A stretch of 64,000 bases of DNA from Nocardiopsis ganjiahuensis DSM 45031. GTDB lineage: Bacteria > Actinomycetota > Actinomycetes > Streptosporangiales > Streptosporangiaceae. Positions 42,750 through 51,674 of the stretch are shown piece after piece. The DNA is taken from NCBI RefSeq assembly GCF_000341085.1, contig NZ_ANBA01000002.1, positions 124,001 to 188,000 of the forward strand. The letters are read 5' to 3'. The notes beneath the pieces were generated by a model. The model was not told the origin of the DNA. It saw only the letters and a list, made by a program, of their open reading frames with translations, and did no database searches. A program made the translations under genes and the position numbers. Position 1 is the first letter of the stretch, and each line of letters opens with the position of its first letter.

Positions 42750-43036
42750 GTACTTCCCTCTCGACGAGACCGCTCACGCATGAGCTCAGCCATCTCGTCG
42801 CCGGTGACCACGTCTCCGCGCTCGTACTCCTCCTTGGCCTGCGCCAGACGCCCCTGGTCCTCCTGGCTTTCCAGAAGCGCGAAGGTCTCCAACATCGACT
42901 CGTAATCCTCCACCGAGAGCACGACAGCACTGGGCTTGCCGTTGCGGGTGATGGTGACCGCGTCGTGGGTTCTCTCGACATCGTCGACGATCTTGGACAG
43001 GTTGTTTCTGGCCTCGGCCAAAGGCAGTGTCATCAT
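42746..43036 (-). CDS. Phd/YefM family antitoxin
   Basis: The start taken is ATG 43036 (96 residues); ATG 43033 and 43042 are close alternatives. The N-terminal DNA-binding part MTLPLAEARNNLSKIVDDVERTHDAVTITRNGKPSAVVLSVEDYESM is typical Phd/YefM, followed by an acidic, disordered toxin-binding tail. It neutralises the downstream toxin and represses its own promoter. The start codons lie inside one of two palindromic operators, so autoregulation is direct. Confidence 0.9.
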   Translation of the reverse strand: MMTLPLAEARNNLSKIVDDVERTHDAVTITRNGKPSAVVLSVEDYESMLETFALLESQEDQGRLAQAKEEYERGDVVTGDEMAELMRERSRREGST

Positions 43037-43075
43037 GTACATGATTATAGCCAACAAGACTCATCCATGTACATG
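43032..43075. promoter_or_regulatory. Twin CATGTACATG operators of the toxin-antitoxin operon
   Basis: The first site is the perfect 14-bp palindrome ATCATGTACATGAT (43032-43045), which includes the antitoxin start codon. The second, CATGTACATG, lies at 43066-43075. The centres are 32 bp apart, about three helical turns, which suits cooperative binding of antitoxin-toxin complexes. Confidence 0.75.
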
Positions 43076-43138
43076 ATTCGCGCCATCCAAGCTCGATCCG
43101 ACCGCCCTCATGCGGCGCTGGATCGAGGCCGGGTTGGG

Positions 43139-44017
43139 CTAAGCCGGACTGAAAACGACCACCGGCTTCATGTGGCCGGGGCGGTTCTCCCCGAGCGCGA
43201 TGACGGTGCCGTCCGGGGCGAAGAGGCCGACGGGGCCCTCCCCCAGGGAGCTCTCGCTGATGCGGTTGCCGTGTCGGATGGCCCGGGTCTCGGCTTCGTC
43301 CATGGTGCGGACCGGGAAGGCGGCTGCCACGGCCTGGGCCAGGGGGACCTGGGTGAACTCCTCGGCGAGCTGGTCAAGGGTACGGGCCTGCGAGAGGTCG
43401 TAGGGGCCCACGCGGGTGCGGCGCAGGGCGGTGAGGTGGCCGCCGACGGAGAGGTCCGCGCCCATGTCGCGGGCGAGCGAGCGGATGTAGGTGCCGCTGG
43501 AGCCGGTGATGACCGCGTCCACGTCGACGAAGCCGTCCGGGGTGCGGCGGATCTCGGTGACGTCGAACTGGGAGATGGTGACCGGACGGGCCTTCAGCGC
43601 CACCTCCTTGCCCTCACGGGCCGACTTGTAGGCGCGCTTGCCGTCCACCTTGATCGCGCTGACCTGCGGCGGGACCTGCTGGATGGGACCGGTGAGCTTC
43701 GCGACCGCGGCGTGCACGTCGGCGTCGGCGACGGCGGAGGCGTCCACGCGGGCGCCGGGCTCGCCCTCGGCGTCGTCGGTGTTGGTCACCAGACCCAGGC
43801 GGATGGTGGCCTCGTAGGTCTTCTCGGTCAGGGTCAGGTGGCCGAGCAGCTTGGTGCCCTTCTCGATCCCCAGGACCAGGACCCCGGTGGCCATCGGGTC
43901 CAGGGTGCCCGCGTGGCCCACGCGCCGGGTGCGCGCCAGACCCCTGGTCTTGGCGACCACGTCGTGTGACGTCCAGTCGGCGGGCTTGTCGACGACCACG
44001 ACACCGCTGTCGGCCAT
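43139..44017 (-). CDS. truB: tRNA pseudouridine(55) synthase
   Basis: The ATG at 44017 follows AAGGAG. The 292-residue enzyme has the TruB motifs GVVVVDKPADWTSHDVVAKTR, RVGHAGTLDPMATGVLVLGI (with the catalytic Asp), YEATIRLG, and SSGTYIRSLARDMG, plus an actinobacterial C-terminal extension. It converts U55 to pseudouridine in the T-loop of tRNAs. It follows rbfA after a hairpin-bearing 66-bp gap. Confidence 0.97.
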   Translation of the reverse strand: MADSGVVVVDKPADWTSHDVVAKTRGLARTRRVGHAGTLDPMATGVLVLGIEKGTKLLGHLTLTEKTYEATIRLGLVTNTDDAEGEPGARVDASAVADADVHAAVAKLTGPIQQVPPQVSAIKVDGKRAYKSAREGKEVALKARPVTISQFDVTEIRRTPDGFVDVDAVITGSSGTYIRSLARDMGADLSVGGHLTALRRTRVGPYDLSQARTLDQLAEEFTQVPLAQAVAAAFPVRTMDEAETRAIRHGNRISESSLGEGPVGLFAPDGTVIALGENRPGHMKPVVVFSPA

Positions 44018-44050
44018 GGGGCTCCTTCGGGAAAGCAGGGAAAAGGGGTG

Positions 44051-44076
44051 GGGGCGGCGGACGGTGCCGCCGCCCC
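44051..44076 (-). terminator. Hairpin between rbfA and truB
   Basis: A perfect 10-bp stem (44051-44060 with 44067-44076, six-base loop) is followed on the minus strand by CACCCCTTTTCCC. It lies inside an otherwise continuous operon and may only partially terminate. Confidence 0.5.
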
Positions 44077-44083
44077 GGGGGTG

Positions 44084-44527
44084 TTACTCGTCGTCCTCGT
44101 CCTCGTCCTCACGAGGCGCCTTGTACGGGTCGGCTTCACCCGCGTGCTTGGCACCGGTGGCCTTCTGGGCCACCTCCTCGTCGGACTTTCGCGCCTCGAC
44201 CAGCAGCTTCTCGATGTGCTGGGCGTTCTCCTGAACCTCGTCGATGACGAAGGTCAGGCTGGGCGTGTGGCGGATGCCGGTCTGGCGACCGACCTCGCTG
44301 CGGATCACGCCCTTGGCGCTCTCCAGAGCGGCGGCGCTGGCCGCCTTCTCCTCGGGGGTACCGAACACCGTGTAGTACACCGTGGCGTCCCGCAGGTCCG
44401 CGGTGATCCGGGCGTCGGTCACGGTGACGAATCCCAGGCGCGGGTCCTTGATCCGCCGGTCCAGCATCTCAGCGACGATGCGCTGGATACGGTCGGCGAT
44501 CTTTCGCGCGCGTGCGGCGTCAACCAT
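44084..44527 (-). CDS. rbfA: 30S ribosome-binding factor A
   Basis: This 147-residue protein starts at ATG 44527, two bases after the ylxP stop. It has the RbfA KH-like fold: [51 protein letters not shown] and [22 protein letters not shown]. The C-terminal 35 residues are an acidic tail ending in a Glu/Asp run. It acts in late 30S subunit maturation. Confidence 0.96.
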   Translation of the reverse strand: MVDAARARKIADRIQRIVAEMLDRRIKDPRLGFVTVTDARITADLRDATVYYTVFGTPEEKAASAAALESAKGVIRSEVGRQTGIRHTPSLTFVIDEVQENAQHIEKLLVEARKSDEEVAQKATGAKHAGEADPYKAPREDEDEDDE

Positions 44528-44529
44528 CG

Positions 44530-44826
44530 TCAGTCTTCCTCTTCGTTGAAGAGCCGCTGCCTGGCGGAGAGCAGCTCCAGTTCGGGACGGCCCGCGACGT
44601 AACGCTCGCAGGTGTCCATCTGGTCCCTGGCGTGGGCGGCGGTCGGTGCGACCACCGCGACACCGATCTTCGCCCGACGGTAGAGGTCGTGCTCGCCGAC
44701 CTCCGAGACCGACACCGAGAACTTCCGGCGCAGTTCGGCGATGACGGGCCGGACCATCGAACGCTTCTGTTTGAGCGAGTGGACATCTCCGAGGAGAACG
44801 TCCAAGGTCAGCGCCCCAACATACAA
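44530..44826 (-). CDS. ylxP: DUF503/YlxP family protein
   Basis: This 98-residue protein starts at TTG 44826 with GGTGAT upstream. The sequence [60 protein letters not shown] is typical of DUF503. It lies between infB and rbfA, its conserved place in actinobacteria and Firmicutes. B. subtilis YlxP is linked to 30S assembly; the exact activity is not established. Confidence 0.93.
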   Translation of the reverse strand: MYVGALTLDVLLGDVHSLKQKRSMVRPVIAELRRKFSVSVSEVGEHDLYRRAKIGVAVVAPTAAHARDQMDTCERYVAGRPELELLSARQRLFNEEED

Positions 44827-44864
44827 AAGTGATCACCTGTGGTGTTGTGTGAGCCGTCAAAGGC

Positions 44865-44894
44865 GGGGCCCCGGACATGATCGTCCGGGGCCCC
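44865..44894 (-). terminator. Strong hairpin after infB
   Basis: A perfect 12-bp G/C stem (44865-44876 with 44883-44894, six-base loop) lies between the infB stop and the ylxP start. On the minus strand it is followed by GCCTTTG. It probably attenuates transcription into ylxP-rbfA-truB. Confidence 0.6.
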
Positions 44895-44914
44895 AGGTGG
44901 ATCAGTCCTCACGA

Positions 44915-47900
44915 CTAGTCGCGGGGCTTCTCCTGCATCTCGTAGGTCTCGATGACGTCCTCGACCCGGATGTCGTTGTAACCGACACCGATACCGCACT
45001 CGAAGCCCTCGCGGACCTCGGTGGCGTCGTCCTTGAAGCGACGCAGCGACTCGACGTTGAGGTTCTCGGAGATGACCCGACCCTCGCGGATGAGACGTGC
45101 CTTGCTGTTACGGCGGATGATGCCGTCGCGGACGATGGAACCGGCGATGTTGCCGATCTTCGGCACCTTGAAGACCTCGCGGACCTCGGCGCTGCCGAGC
45201 TGGACCTCCTCGTAGATGGGCTTGAGGAGACCCTTGACCGCGGCTTCGACCTCGTCGATGGCCTGGTAGATGACCGAGTAGTACCGGATGTCGACGCCCA
45301 TGCGGTCCGCCAGCTGGCTGTTCTTGCCCTCGGGCCGAACGTTGAAGCCGACGATGATCGCGTCAGCAGACGACGCCAGGTTGATGTCGTTCTGCGTGAT
45401 GGCACCGACGCCGCGTCCGATGATCCGGATGCTGACCTCGTCGCCACCGGCGTCGATCTTGAGCAGCGACTCCTCGAGCGCCTCGACCGAACCGGACATG
45501 TCGCCCTTGATGAGGAGGAGCAGCTCGGAGCGCTCGCCCTCCTTGATGGCGGACTGCCAGTTGTCGAGGGTGACCCGACGGGCCGACTTCGCCTGCTGGG
45601 CGAAGCGCTCGCGCGCCTCACGCTGCTGGGCGATCTGACGGGCCACGCGGTCGTCCTTGACGACCAGGAAGCTGTCACCGGCGCTGGGCACGTTGGTCAG
45701 ACCCAGGACCTGGACCGGACGGGACGGCTCAGCCGACAGGACGTTCTCACCGTGCTCGTCGAGCATGGCGCGAACGCGGCCGTAGGCGTCGCCACAGACG
45801 ATGGAGTCACCGACGTTGAGCGTTCCGCGCTGGACCAGCACCGTGGCCATGGAACCGCGACCGCGGTCCAGGTAGGCCTCGATGGCCAGACCCTGAGCGT
45901 CCATGTCCGGGTTGGCCTGGAGGTCCAGGGCCGCGTCGGAGGTCAGGACGATCGACTCGAGCAGGGCGTCGATGTTGTCGCCCTTGAGCGCGGAGATGTC
46001 CACGAACTGGACGTCGCCGCCGTACTCCTCGGCCACGAGGCCGTACTCGGTCATCTGGGCGCGCACCCGCTGCGGGTCCGCTCCCTCGACGTCGATCTTG
46101 TTGACCGCGACCACGATCGGCACCTCGGCCGCCTTGGCGTGGTCGATGGCCTCGGCCGTCTGCGGCTTGACGCCGTCGTCGGCCGCCACGACCAGAACCG
46201 CGACGTCGGTGACCTTCGCACCACGGGCACGCATGGCGGTGAACGCCTCGTGACCGGGGGTGTCGATGAAGGTGATCTTGCGCTCTTCGCCGTCCACCTC
46301 GGTCGCGACCTGGTAGGCACCGATGTGCTGGGTGATTCCGCCGGCCTCGCCGCCCACGACGTTGGTCTTGCGGATCGTGTCCAGCAGTCGGGTCTTACCG
46401 TGGTCGACGTGACCCATGACGGTGACCACCGGCGGGCGGGGACGGAGTTCGGCGTCGCCGCCCTCGTCCTCACCGAACTCGATGGAGAAGGACTCCAGGA
46501 GCTCGCGGTCCTCGTCCTCGGGGCTGACGACCTCGATCCGGTAGCTGAGCTCCTCGCCGAGCAGCTGCAGCGTCTCGTCGGGCAGCGACTGGGTCGCGGT
46601 GACCATCTCACCCAGGTGCATCATGACCTGGACGAGCGACGCCGGGTTGACGTCGATCTTGTCGCCGAAGTCCGACAGCGAGGCGCCGCGGGACAGTCGG
46701 ATGACCTGGTTGTTGCCGCTCGGGATCTTGACGCCGCCGAAGGACGGAGCCGAGAGCTCGTGGAACTCCGCACGCCGCTGCTTCTTGGACTTGCGGGCAC
46801 GACCGGGACGACCGCCCGGACGACCGAACGCACCGGCCGTTCCGCCACCGCGGCCACGACCGCCGCCACCGGGACGACCACCGAAGCCACCGGGACGACC
46901 GCCGCCGCCACCGCCGCCGGGACGCGGACCCGCACCTGCGGGAGCGCCACCGCGACCGCGACCGCCGCCGCCACCGGGGCGACCGCCGCCGGCACCGCCG
47001 CGACCGCCGCCGGCCGGCGAGGCCGGACGGGACGAGGGCATGTTCATCGGGCTGGGACGCGGGCCACCGGCACCGCCGGGGCGCGGAGCGCCGCCACCCG
47101 GACGCGGAGCACCGCCGCCGGGACGCGGGGCGCCTGCGGCACCACCGGGACGCGGGGCGCGCTGGTCACCCTGCTGCGGGCCACCGGGACGCGGGCCCGG
47201 ACGCGGGCCACCGGCACCGCCGGGGCGCGGAGCGCCGCCGCCGGGACGGGGAGTGCGCTGGTCGCCCTGCTGCGGGCCACCGGGACGCGGGCCCGGACGC
47301 GGGGCGCCGCCGCCGGGCCGCGGAGCGGCCGGCTTGGAGCCCATGCCCGAGGCGTTGGACGCGAACGGGTTGTTGCCCGGACGCGGACCCGGACGGGGAC
47401 CGCCCGGACGCGGGGCACGACCGCCGTCACGACCACCCTCGCGGCCGCCGGATCGCTCCGGACGGTCACCGCGCTGGGGACGGTCGCTACGCTCGCCGCG
47501 GCCACCGGCCGCGCCTGCGGGCTTGGGGCCGCCGGGACGCGGGGCGTCGCCACGGGCCGCCTTCGGAGCCGGCTTGGGGCCGGGCTTCGGGGCGGACTCG
47601 GGACGCTCGGCGGGCTTCTCGAAGTGCGGAACCGCGGGCTTCTCGACCGGCGCGGCAGGCTTCTCAGCCGGCGCGGCGGGCTTCTCGGCCTGCGGAGCCG
47701 CGGGCTTCTCAACCTGCGGAGCCGCGGGCTTCTCGGCCTGCGGGGCCGCGGGCTTGGCAGCGGGACCCGGCTTCGGGCCCGGCTTGGGAGCGGGCCCCGG
47801 CTTGGGAGCCGCGGGGCGCGCGGAGTTCTCGGCGGCGGGCTTCGGGGCGGGGCCGGGCTTGGGAGCCGAGCCACCCTTCTTGCCGTTGCCGTCGGAACCG

Positions 47901-48055
47901 TTGTTGAAAGCTTCCTGTAGGCGTCGAACGACGGGGGCCTCTATCGTCGAGGACGCCGAACGAACGAATTCGCCCATCTCGTTGAGCTTGGCCAGCACGG
48001 CCTTGCTCTCTACACCGAACTCTTTAGCGAGTTCGTACACCCGGACCTTCGCCAC
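44915..48055 (-). CDS. infB: Translation initiation factor IF-2
   Basis: The GTG at 48055 follows AAGGAG. The 1046-residue protein has an IF2_N domain ([27 protein letters not shown]), a very long Pro/Ala/Gly/Arg-rich linker (about residues 60-430, with tandem EKPAAP and [14 protein letters not shown] repeats), a second IF2_N segment, then the GTPase domain ([27 protein letters not shown]) and domains II-IV. It delivers fMet-tRNA to the 30S subunit. The long linker is typical of actinobacteria. Confidence 0.97.
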   Translation of the reverse strand: MAKVRVYELAKEFGVESKAVLAKLNEMGEFVRSASSTIEAPVVRRLQEAFNNGSDGNGKKGGSAPKPGPAPKPAAENSARPAAPKPGPAPKPGPKPGPAAKPAAPQAEKPAAPQVEKPAAPQAEKPAAPAEKPAAPVEKPAVPHFEKPAERPESAPKPGPKPAPKAARGDAPRPGGPKPAGAAGGRGERSDRPQRGDRPERSGGREGGRDGGRAPRPGGPRPGPRPGNNPFASNASGMGSKPAAPRPGGGAPRPGPRPGGPQQGDQRTPRPGGGAPRPGGAGGPRPGPRPGGPQQGDQRAPRPGGAAGAPRPGGGAPRPGGGAPRPGGAGGPRPSPMNMPSSRPASPAGGGRGGAGGGRPGGGGGRGRGGAPAGAGPRPGGGGGGGRPGGFGGRPGGGGRGRGGGTAGAFGRPGGRPGRARKSKKQRRAEFHELSAPSFGGVKIPSGNNQVIRLSRGASLSDFGDKIDVNPASLVQVMMHLGEMVTATQSLPDETLQLLGEELSYRIEVVSPEDEDRELLESFSIEFGEDEGGDAELRPRPPVVTVMGHVDHGKTRLLDTIRKTNVVGGEAGGITQHIGAYQVATEVDGEERKITFIDTPGHEAFTAMRARGAKVTDVAVLVVAADDGVKPQTAEAIDHAKAAEVPIVVAVNKIDVEGADPQRVRAQMTEYGLVAEEYGGDVQFVDISALKGDNIDALLESIVLTSDAALDLQANPDMDAQGLAIEAYLDRGRGSMATVLVQRGTLNVGDSIVCGDAYGRVRAMLDEHGENVLSAEPSRPVQVLGLTNVPSAGDSFLVVKDDRVARQIAQQREARERFAQQAKSARRVTLDNWQSAIKEGERSELLLLIKGDMSGSVEALEESLLKIDAGGDEVSIRIIGRGVGAITQNDINLASSADAIIVGFNVRPEGKNSQLADRMGVDIRYYSVIYQAIDEVEAAVKGLLKPIYEEVQLGSAEVREVFKVPKIGNIAGSIVRDGIIRRNSKARLIREGRVISENLNVESLRRFKDDATEVREGFECGIGVGYNDIRVEDVIETYEMQEKPRD

Positions 48056-48288
48056 TCTTCTCCTTCAGCTTCGGTCCGGGACATGGGCTAGTGCCGGACC
48101 GTCGTTAGCTCGAGTTACTCATCGCTGCGTACTCATCAGGCGCTCATCGCAATCTCGACCTGCTTCCTCATCGCTACACAACAATGGGCCAGCTCATACG
48201 CGCCGACACAGCACTGCACGCCGACCTCGGTCTCTACAACCCAGAGGCCAGCCCAGACATTCCAACCCTATCCGGAACGGGGACGCGT

Positions 48289-48597
48289 TCAGTCACGCGG
48301 GGCGTCACCTAGTAGGGACGTCACTAGTGAGACGTCCCACCCGGTGGCGCCTCCACCGTTCCGGTTCCGGAAGGCGCGGGACCACGCTCTGCGCCGTTCG
48401 GCCTGCTCCAGGCATCGCCGATCGTGGTGCAGATAGGCGCCGCGCCCCGGACGTCGACCTCGGGTGTCGGGCGTGATGACCGTGCCCACGGCCACCAGCC
48501 GCACGAGGTCGGACTGGACTGTCCGCGACCGGCACCCCACGCATGTACGCACGGGACGGTCAGGACCGTCTCCGGCCACCATATCGCGTCGGGACAT
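48289..48597 (-). CDS. ylxR: YlxR family RNA-binding protein (DUF448)
   Basis: The start taken is ATG 48597, with ATG 48582 as an alternative. The 102-residue protein has the YlxR core RPVRTCVGCRSRTVQSDLVRLVAVG and RRPGRGAYLHHDRRCLEQAERRRAWSRAF. YlxR proteins bind RNA and can modulate RNase P or transcription. It starts 13 bases after the nusA stop, in the conserved order nusA-ylxR-infB. Confidence 0.93.
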   Translation of the reverse strand: MSRRDMVAGDGPDRPVRTCVGCRSRTVQSDLVRLVAVGTVITPDTRGRRPGRGAYLHHDRRCLEQAERRRAWSRAFRNRNGGGATGWDVSLVTSLLGDAPRD

Positions 48598-48610
48598 GGG
48601 TGCGACCCGA

Positions 48611-49645
48611 TTAACCGGCCGAAGGGGCGTCTTCGTCCCCCGAACCGGTCCCGTCGGCACCCTCGTCCGCGGCCGCCACGGGCTCGGCGTCGGAGCGGAT
48701 GTCGATGCGCCAACCGGTCAGGCGCGCGGCGAGGCGGGCGTTCTGGCCCTCCTTGCCGATCGCCAGCGACTGCTGGTAATCGGGCACGACCACGCGTGCG
48801 ACCCGGGCGGCCATGTCAAGGATCTCCACGGAGTTGACCCGGGCCGGGGACAGCGCGTTGGCGACGAACACGGCGGGGTCCTCGGAGTAGTCGACGATGT
48901 CGATCTTCTCTCCGTGGAGTTCGGCCATGACGTTGCGGACACGGCTGCCGAGCGGGCCGATGCAGGCGCCCTTGGCGTTGACGCCGCCCCGGTTGGAGCG
49001 GACCGCCATCTTGGTGCGGTGGCCGGCCTCACGGGCGATCGCCGCGATGTCGACGGTGTTGTCGGCGATCTCGGGGACCTCCAGCTCGAAGAGCTTGCGC
49101 ACCAGGTTGGGGTGGGTGCGCGACAGGGTCACCGAGGGGCCGCGGTGGCCCTTGCGGACCTGCACCACGTAGGCGCGCAGGCGCTCGCCGTGGGTGTAGG
49201 TCTCGGTGGGTACCTGCTCCTGCGGGGGCAGGACGGCCTCGAGCTTGCCGAGGTCGACCAGGACGTTCCGCGGGTCCTTGCCCTGCTGGATGATGCCGGA
49301 GACGATGTCGTGCTCGCGGCCGGCGAACTCGCCCAGGGTCAGCTCGTCCTCGGCGTCGCGCAGACGCTGGAGGATGACCTGCTTGGCGGTGGAGGTCGCG
49401 ATGCGGCCGAAACCGGTGGGCGTACCGTCGAACTCGCCGACGACCGCGCCCTCCTCGTCGGTCTCCGTCACCCAGACGACCACGTGGCCGGTGGAGCGGT
49501 TCAGCTCCACGCGGGCCTTCTTCTCGGGGCCCTCTTCGCGGTGGTAGGCGATCAGCAGCGCGTCCTCGATGGCCTTGGCCACCAGCTCGACGGCAATGTC
49601 CTTCTCGCGCTCAAGGCTGCGCAGGACGCTCATGTCAATATCCAC
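48611..49645 (-). CDS. nusA: Transcription termination/antitermination factor NusA
   Basis: The GTG at 49645 follows GAGGGGGA. The 344-residue protein has an N-terminal RNA-polymerase-binding domain ([30 protein letters not shown]), an S1 domain ([24 protein letters not shown]), then two KH domains ([76 protein letters not shown]). The short acidic C-terminus lacks the proteobacterial repeats, as usual in actinobacteria. Confidence 0.97.
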   Translation of the reverse strand: MDIDMSVLRSLEREKDIAVELVAKAIEDALLIAYHREEGPEKKARVELNRSTGHVVVWVTETDEEGAVVGEFDGTPTGFGRIATSTAKQVILQRLRDAEDELTLGEFAGREHDIVSGIIQQGKDPRNVLVDLGKLEAVLPPQEQVPTETYTHGERLRAYVVQVRKGHRGPSVTLSRTHPNLVRKLFELEVPEIADNTVDIAAIAREAGHRTKMAVRSNRGGVNAKGACIGPLGSRVRNVMAELHGEKIDIVDYSEDPAVFVANALSPARVNSVEILDMAARVARVVVPDYQQSLAIGKEGQNARLAARLTGWRIDIRSDAEPVAAADEGADGTGSGDEDAPSAG

Positions 49646-49657
49646 GGGGCTCCCCCT

Positions 49658-50140
49658 CTAGTCCGCCGCGTCGGCGTCGGCAGCGCGACGGAATTCCACC
49701 TGGACCTTGGCCTTGGCGATCGAGTCGTAGGCCAGGGTGCGGGGACGTCCCTTGACGTCCAGGGTCACGCCCTGGTCGTCGGACTCGGTGACGCGACCGG
49801 TGACGTCGCCGCCCTCGACGAGGGAGACCTTCACCAACCGGCCCTGGGAGCGGCGCCAGTGGCGCGGCAGCGTCAGCGGACGGTCCACCCCCGGGGAGGT
49901 GACCTCCAGGACGTAGGGCAGTTCGCCCATGACGTCGGAGGAGTCCAGGCTCTCGTTGACGGCCTGACTGACCTCTCCGACGGTGTCCAGGTCGACCCCG
50001 TTGTCGGAGTCCACGACCACGCGCAGCACCCGACGCTTGCCCGCGGGTGTCAGCTCGACGGCCTCCAGGTCCAGTCCGGCTTCGGCCAGTACCGGCTCCA
50101 GCAGCTCGGCGATGCGCTCGTTGCGCGCCTGCGCTCCCAT
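49658..50140 (-). CDS. rimP: Ribosome maturation factor RimP
   Basis: The 160-residue protein starts at ATG 50140 with GAGGGGC upstream; a longer frame to 50425 lacks conservation. It has RimP features: [84 protein letters not shown], and a C-terminal SH3-like domain. It is the first gene of the nusA-infB operon and acts in 30S maturation. Confidence 0.95.
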   Translation of the reverse strand: MGAQARNERIAELLEPVLAEAGLDLEAVELTPAGKRRVLRVVVDSDNGVDLDTVGEVSQAVNESLDSSDVMGELPYVLEVTSPGVDRPLTLPRHWRRSQGRLVKVSLVEGGDVTGRVTESDDQGVTLDVKGRPRTLAYDSIAKAKVQVEFRRAADADAAD

Positions 50141-50508
50141 GCGTGTTAGCCCCTCAAACGGCGAAATCCCGCCCGCTCGGCCGTGTGCCGTGAACGGGGC
50201 GGTCCAGCTCTGTACGTAGTCTGCGACGAATCCGCCCTGTGCTCTCCTCATGGAGACACAGGAGCGCCGCGCGTCGCGTGCGACGGCGGTTGTGGTGCAA
50301 GGGTATCCACACCTGAACGCCCTCCAGGTCGGTCCACGCGGGCGGGGCGCGCCGCGGGGGTGCGGTCCGGTCACCGGATCACCGCCCTGGCAGGGGGTGT
50401 CGGTGCGGCCCGTGCCCGCCGCCACCCGTGGAAAGATGGGGGCCGACCGCCGCTGAAGGCGGCCGGCGTCGACGCCGCGCCGAACCGCGGGGCACGGGAG
50501 GAGAGCGC
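50141..50508. promoter_or_regulatory. Divergent promoter region upstream of the rimP-nusA-infB operon
   Basis: This 368-bp gap separates rimP (minus) from the DUF4439 lipoprotein gene (plus). It contains a hairpin with a bulge (50236-50262, arms CCTGTG...CACAGG). No gene is credible here. The promoter of the large translation operon should lie in its left half. GGAGGAG precedes the GTG at 50509. Confidence 0.45.
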
Positions 50509-51048
50509 GTGGGCCAGGGGGATGTCAGCCGCCGCACGGTGCTGGGCCTGACGGTGACGGGCTTGGCTGTGACGGGTGTCGCTGTCGGGGTGAGCGGTTG
50601 CGGCACGGCCGACTGGTACCCCTTCGACGTGACCCCCGACGTGTCCGTCCTGCGTTCGCTCATCCGCGAGAAGGAGCGGGCGGTCGTGCGCTACGAGAGC
50701 GCGCTGGAGCACGGAACCGGGCCCGCCGAACTCCTCGAACAGCTGCTGGAGCACCACGTCACCCACCTGGACGCGCTGTTGGACGCCCTTCCGGAGGGGG
50801 TCGGCGCCCACGACGCCGCCCCGGCCGGGGCGGAGGGCTCCGACACGGGGGCCGAAACGGCCGACCCGCAGGAGGACCCCGCCCTGGACGCCGTGCTCGA
50901 CGTCGCGGGGCTGCGTGCGCTGGCCGCAGCGGCGACCAGTGCCCGGTTGGACCAGGCCGCCGCGGTCACCGACCCAGGCCTGGCCCAGCTCATCAGCGGG
51001 ATCGGCGCGTGTGAGGCCGGGCACGCCCACCTGCTGGACCGGGCCTGA
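50509..51048 (+). CDS. Ferritin-like DUF4439 lipoprotein
   Basis: The GTG at 50509 follows GGAGGA. The 179-residue product begins with a twin-arginine-like, hydrophobic signal ([25 protein letters not shown]) ending in a lipobox, so it is probably exported and lipid-anchored. The mature part is a helical bundle with [39 protein letters not shown], and [13 protein letters not shown]; its Glu/His pairs could bind metal as in ferritin-like DUF4439 proteins. It is followed after 51 bp by a cytoplasmic paralogue. Function is unknown. Confidence 0.8.
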   Translation: MGQGDVSRRTVLGLTVTGLAVTGVAVGVSGCGTADWYPFDVTPDVSVLRSLIREKERAVVRYESALEHGTGPAELLEQLLEHHVTHLDALLDALPEGVGAHDAAPAGAEGSDTGAETADPQEDPALDAVLDVAGLRALAAAATSARLDQAAAVTDPGLAQLISGIGACEAGHAHLLDRA

Positions 51049-51099
51049 TCACCGGCGCGGCTTCCCGAAGAGACTCGAAGGCAGAAGGCAGGTAGTCAG

Positions 51100-51585
51100 G
51101 TGAGCGACAGCCCCGCGCCCGCGGAGAGTCCCCAGAGCCCCGAGGAGGGTGCGGGCCCGACCGGGGGCGGCGACCCCACCGCGGCGGCGCTGGCGGAGGC
51201 GCTGAGCGCCGAGCACGCCGCCGTGTACGGGTTCGAGTTCGTCGGCGGGGCCGCCGGGGACGAGACCCGGCGTGAGCGCGCCTCGGCTGCGGCCTACGAA
51301 CACAAGGCGATGCGGGACACCCTGCACGCGGCGGCGGTGGAACGGGACATCGACCCCCCGCCCGCGCTGGCCTCCTACTCGCTGCCCGAGGGACGCTCCG
51401 GCACCGACATGGACGAGTTCGCCGCGGGACTGGAGGAGACGACGATGAGCGCCTACCTGTGGCTGAGCTCCTCCCCCGACACCGACCTGCGGATCACGGC
51501 GGCCCGGGTCCTGCAGGAGGCGACCGTGCGCTCGCTGGTGTGGGGCGCCGGCCTCGACCCCCTGCCGGGGTTCGGGGAGAGCTGA
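51100..51585 (+). CDS. Ferritin-like DUF4439 domain protein
   Basis: This 161-residue protein starts at GTG 51100 after AGGTAGTCAG. It is a four-helix DUF4439 protein: ALAEALSAEHAAVYGFEFVGG, ASAAAYEHKAMRDTLHAAAVER, MDEFAAGLEETTMSAYLWLSS and TAARVLQEATVRSLVWGAG. The repeated Glu and His positions (EHAAVYGFE, YEHK) are candidate di-metal ligands. There is no signal peptide, so it is cytoplasmic, unlike its lipoprotein neighbour. A perfect terminator follows. Function is unknown. Confidence 0.85.
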   Translation: MSDSPAPAESPQSPEEGAGPTGGGDPTAAALAEALSAEHAAVYGFEFVGGAAGDETRRERASAAAYEHKAMRDTLHAAAVERDIDPPPALASYSLPEGRSGTDMDEFAAGLEETTMSAYLWLSSSPDTDLRITAARVLQEATVRSLVWGAGLDPLPGFGES

Positions 51586-51600
51586 CACCGCACACGGGAA

Positions 51601-51632
51601 GGGGGCTCCCGCGCCGGTGCGCGGGAGCCCCC
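51601..51632. terminator. Bidirectional terminator between the DUF4439 gene and proS
   Basis: A perfect 14-bp stem (51601-51614 with 51619-51632) with loop CGGT is followed on the plus strand by TTCCTGTT. It lies between convergent genes. Confidence 0.85.
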
Positions 51633-51674
51633 TTCCTGTTCGACCTGTGCTGCTGCCCGGTAGCCGGAGTGCGG

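Noticed and set aside
46850..47850. Regularly repeated short units that could suggest a CRISPR or satellite array
   Set aside because: They are in-frame codon repeats of the Pro/Ala/Gly/Arg-rich IF-2 linker, with no spacers of constant length.
44741..47920. 1059-codon plus-strand frame opposite infB
   Set aside because: Shadow of infB; the Thr/Ala/Arg repeats mirror the repeats of the IF-2 linker.
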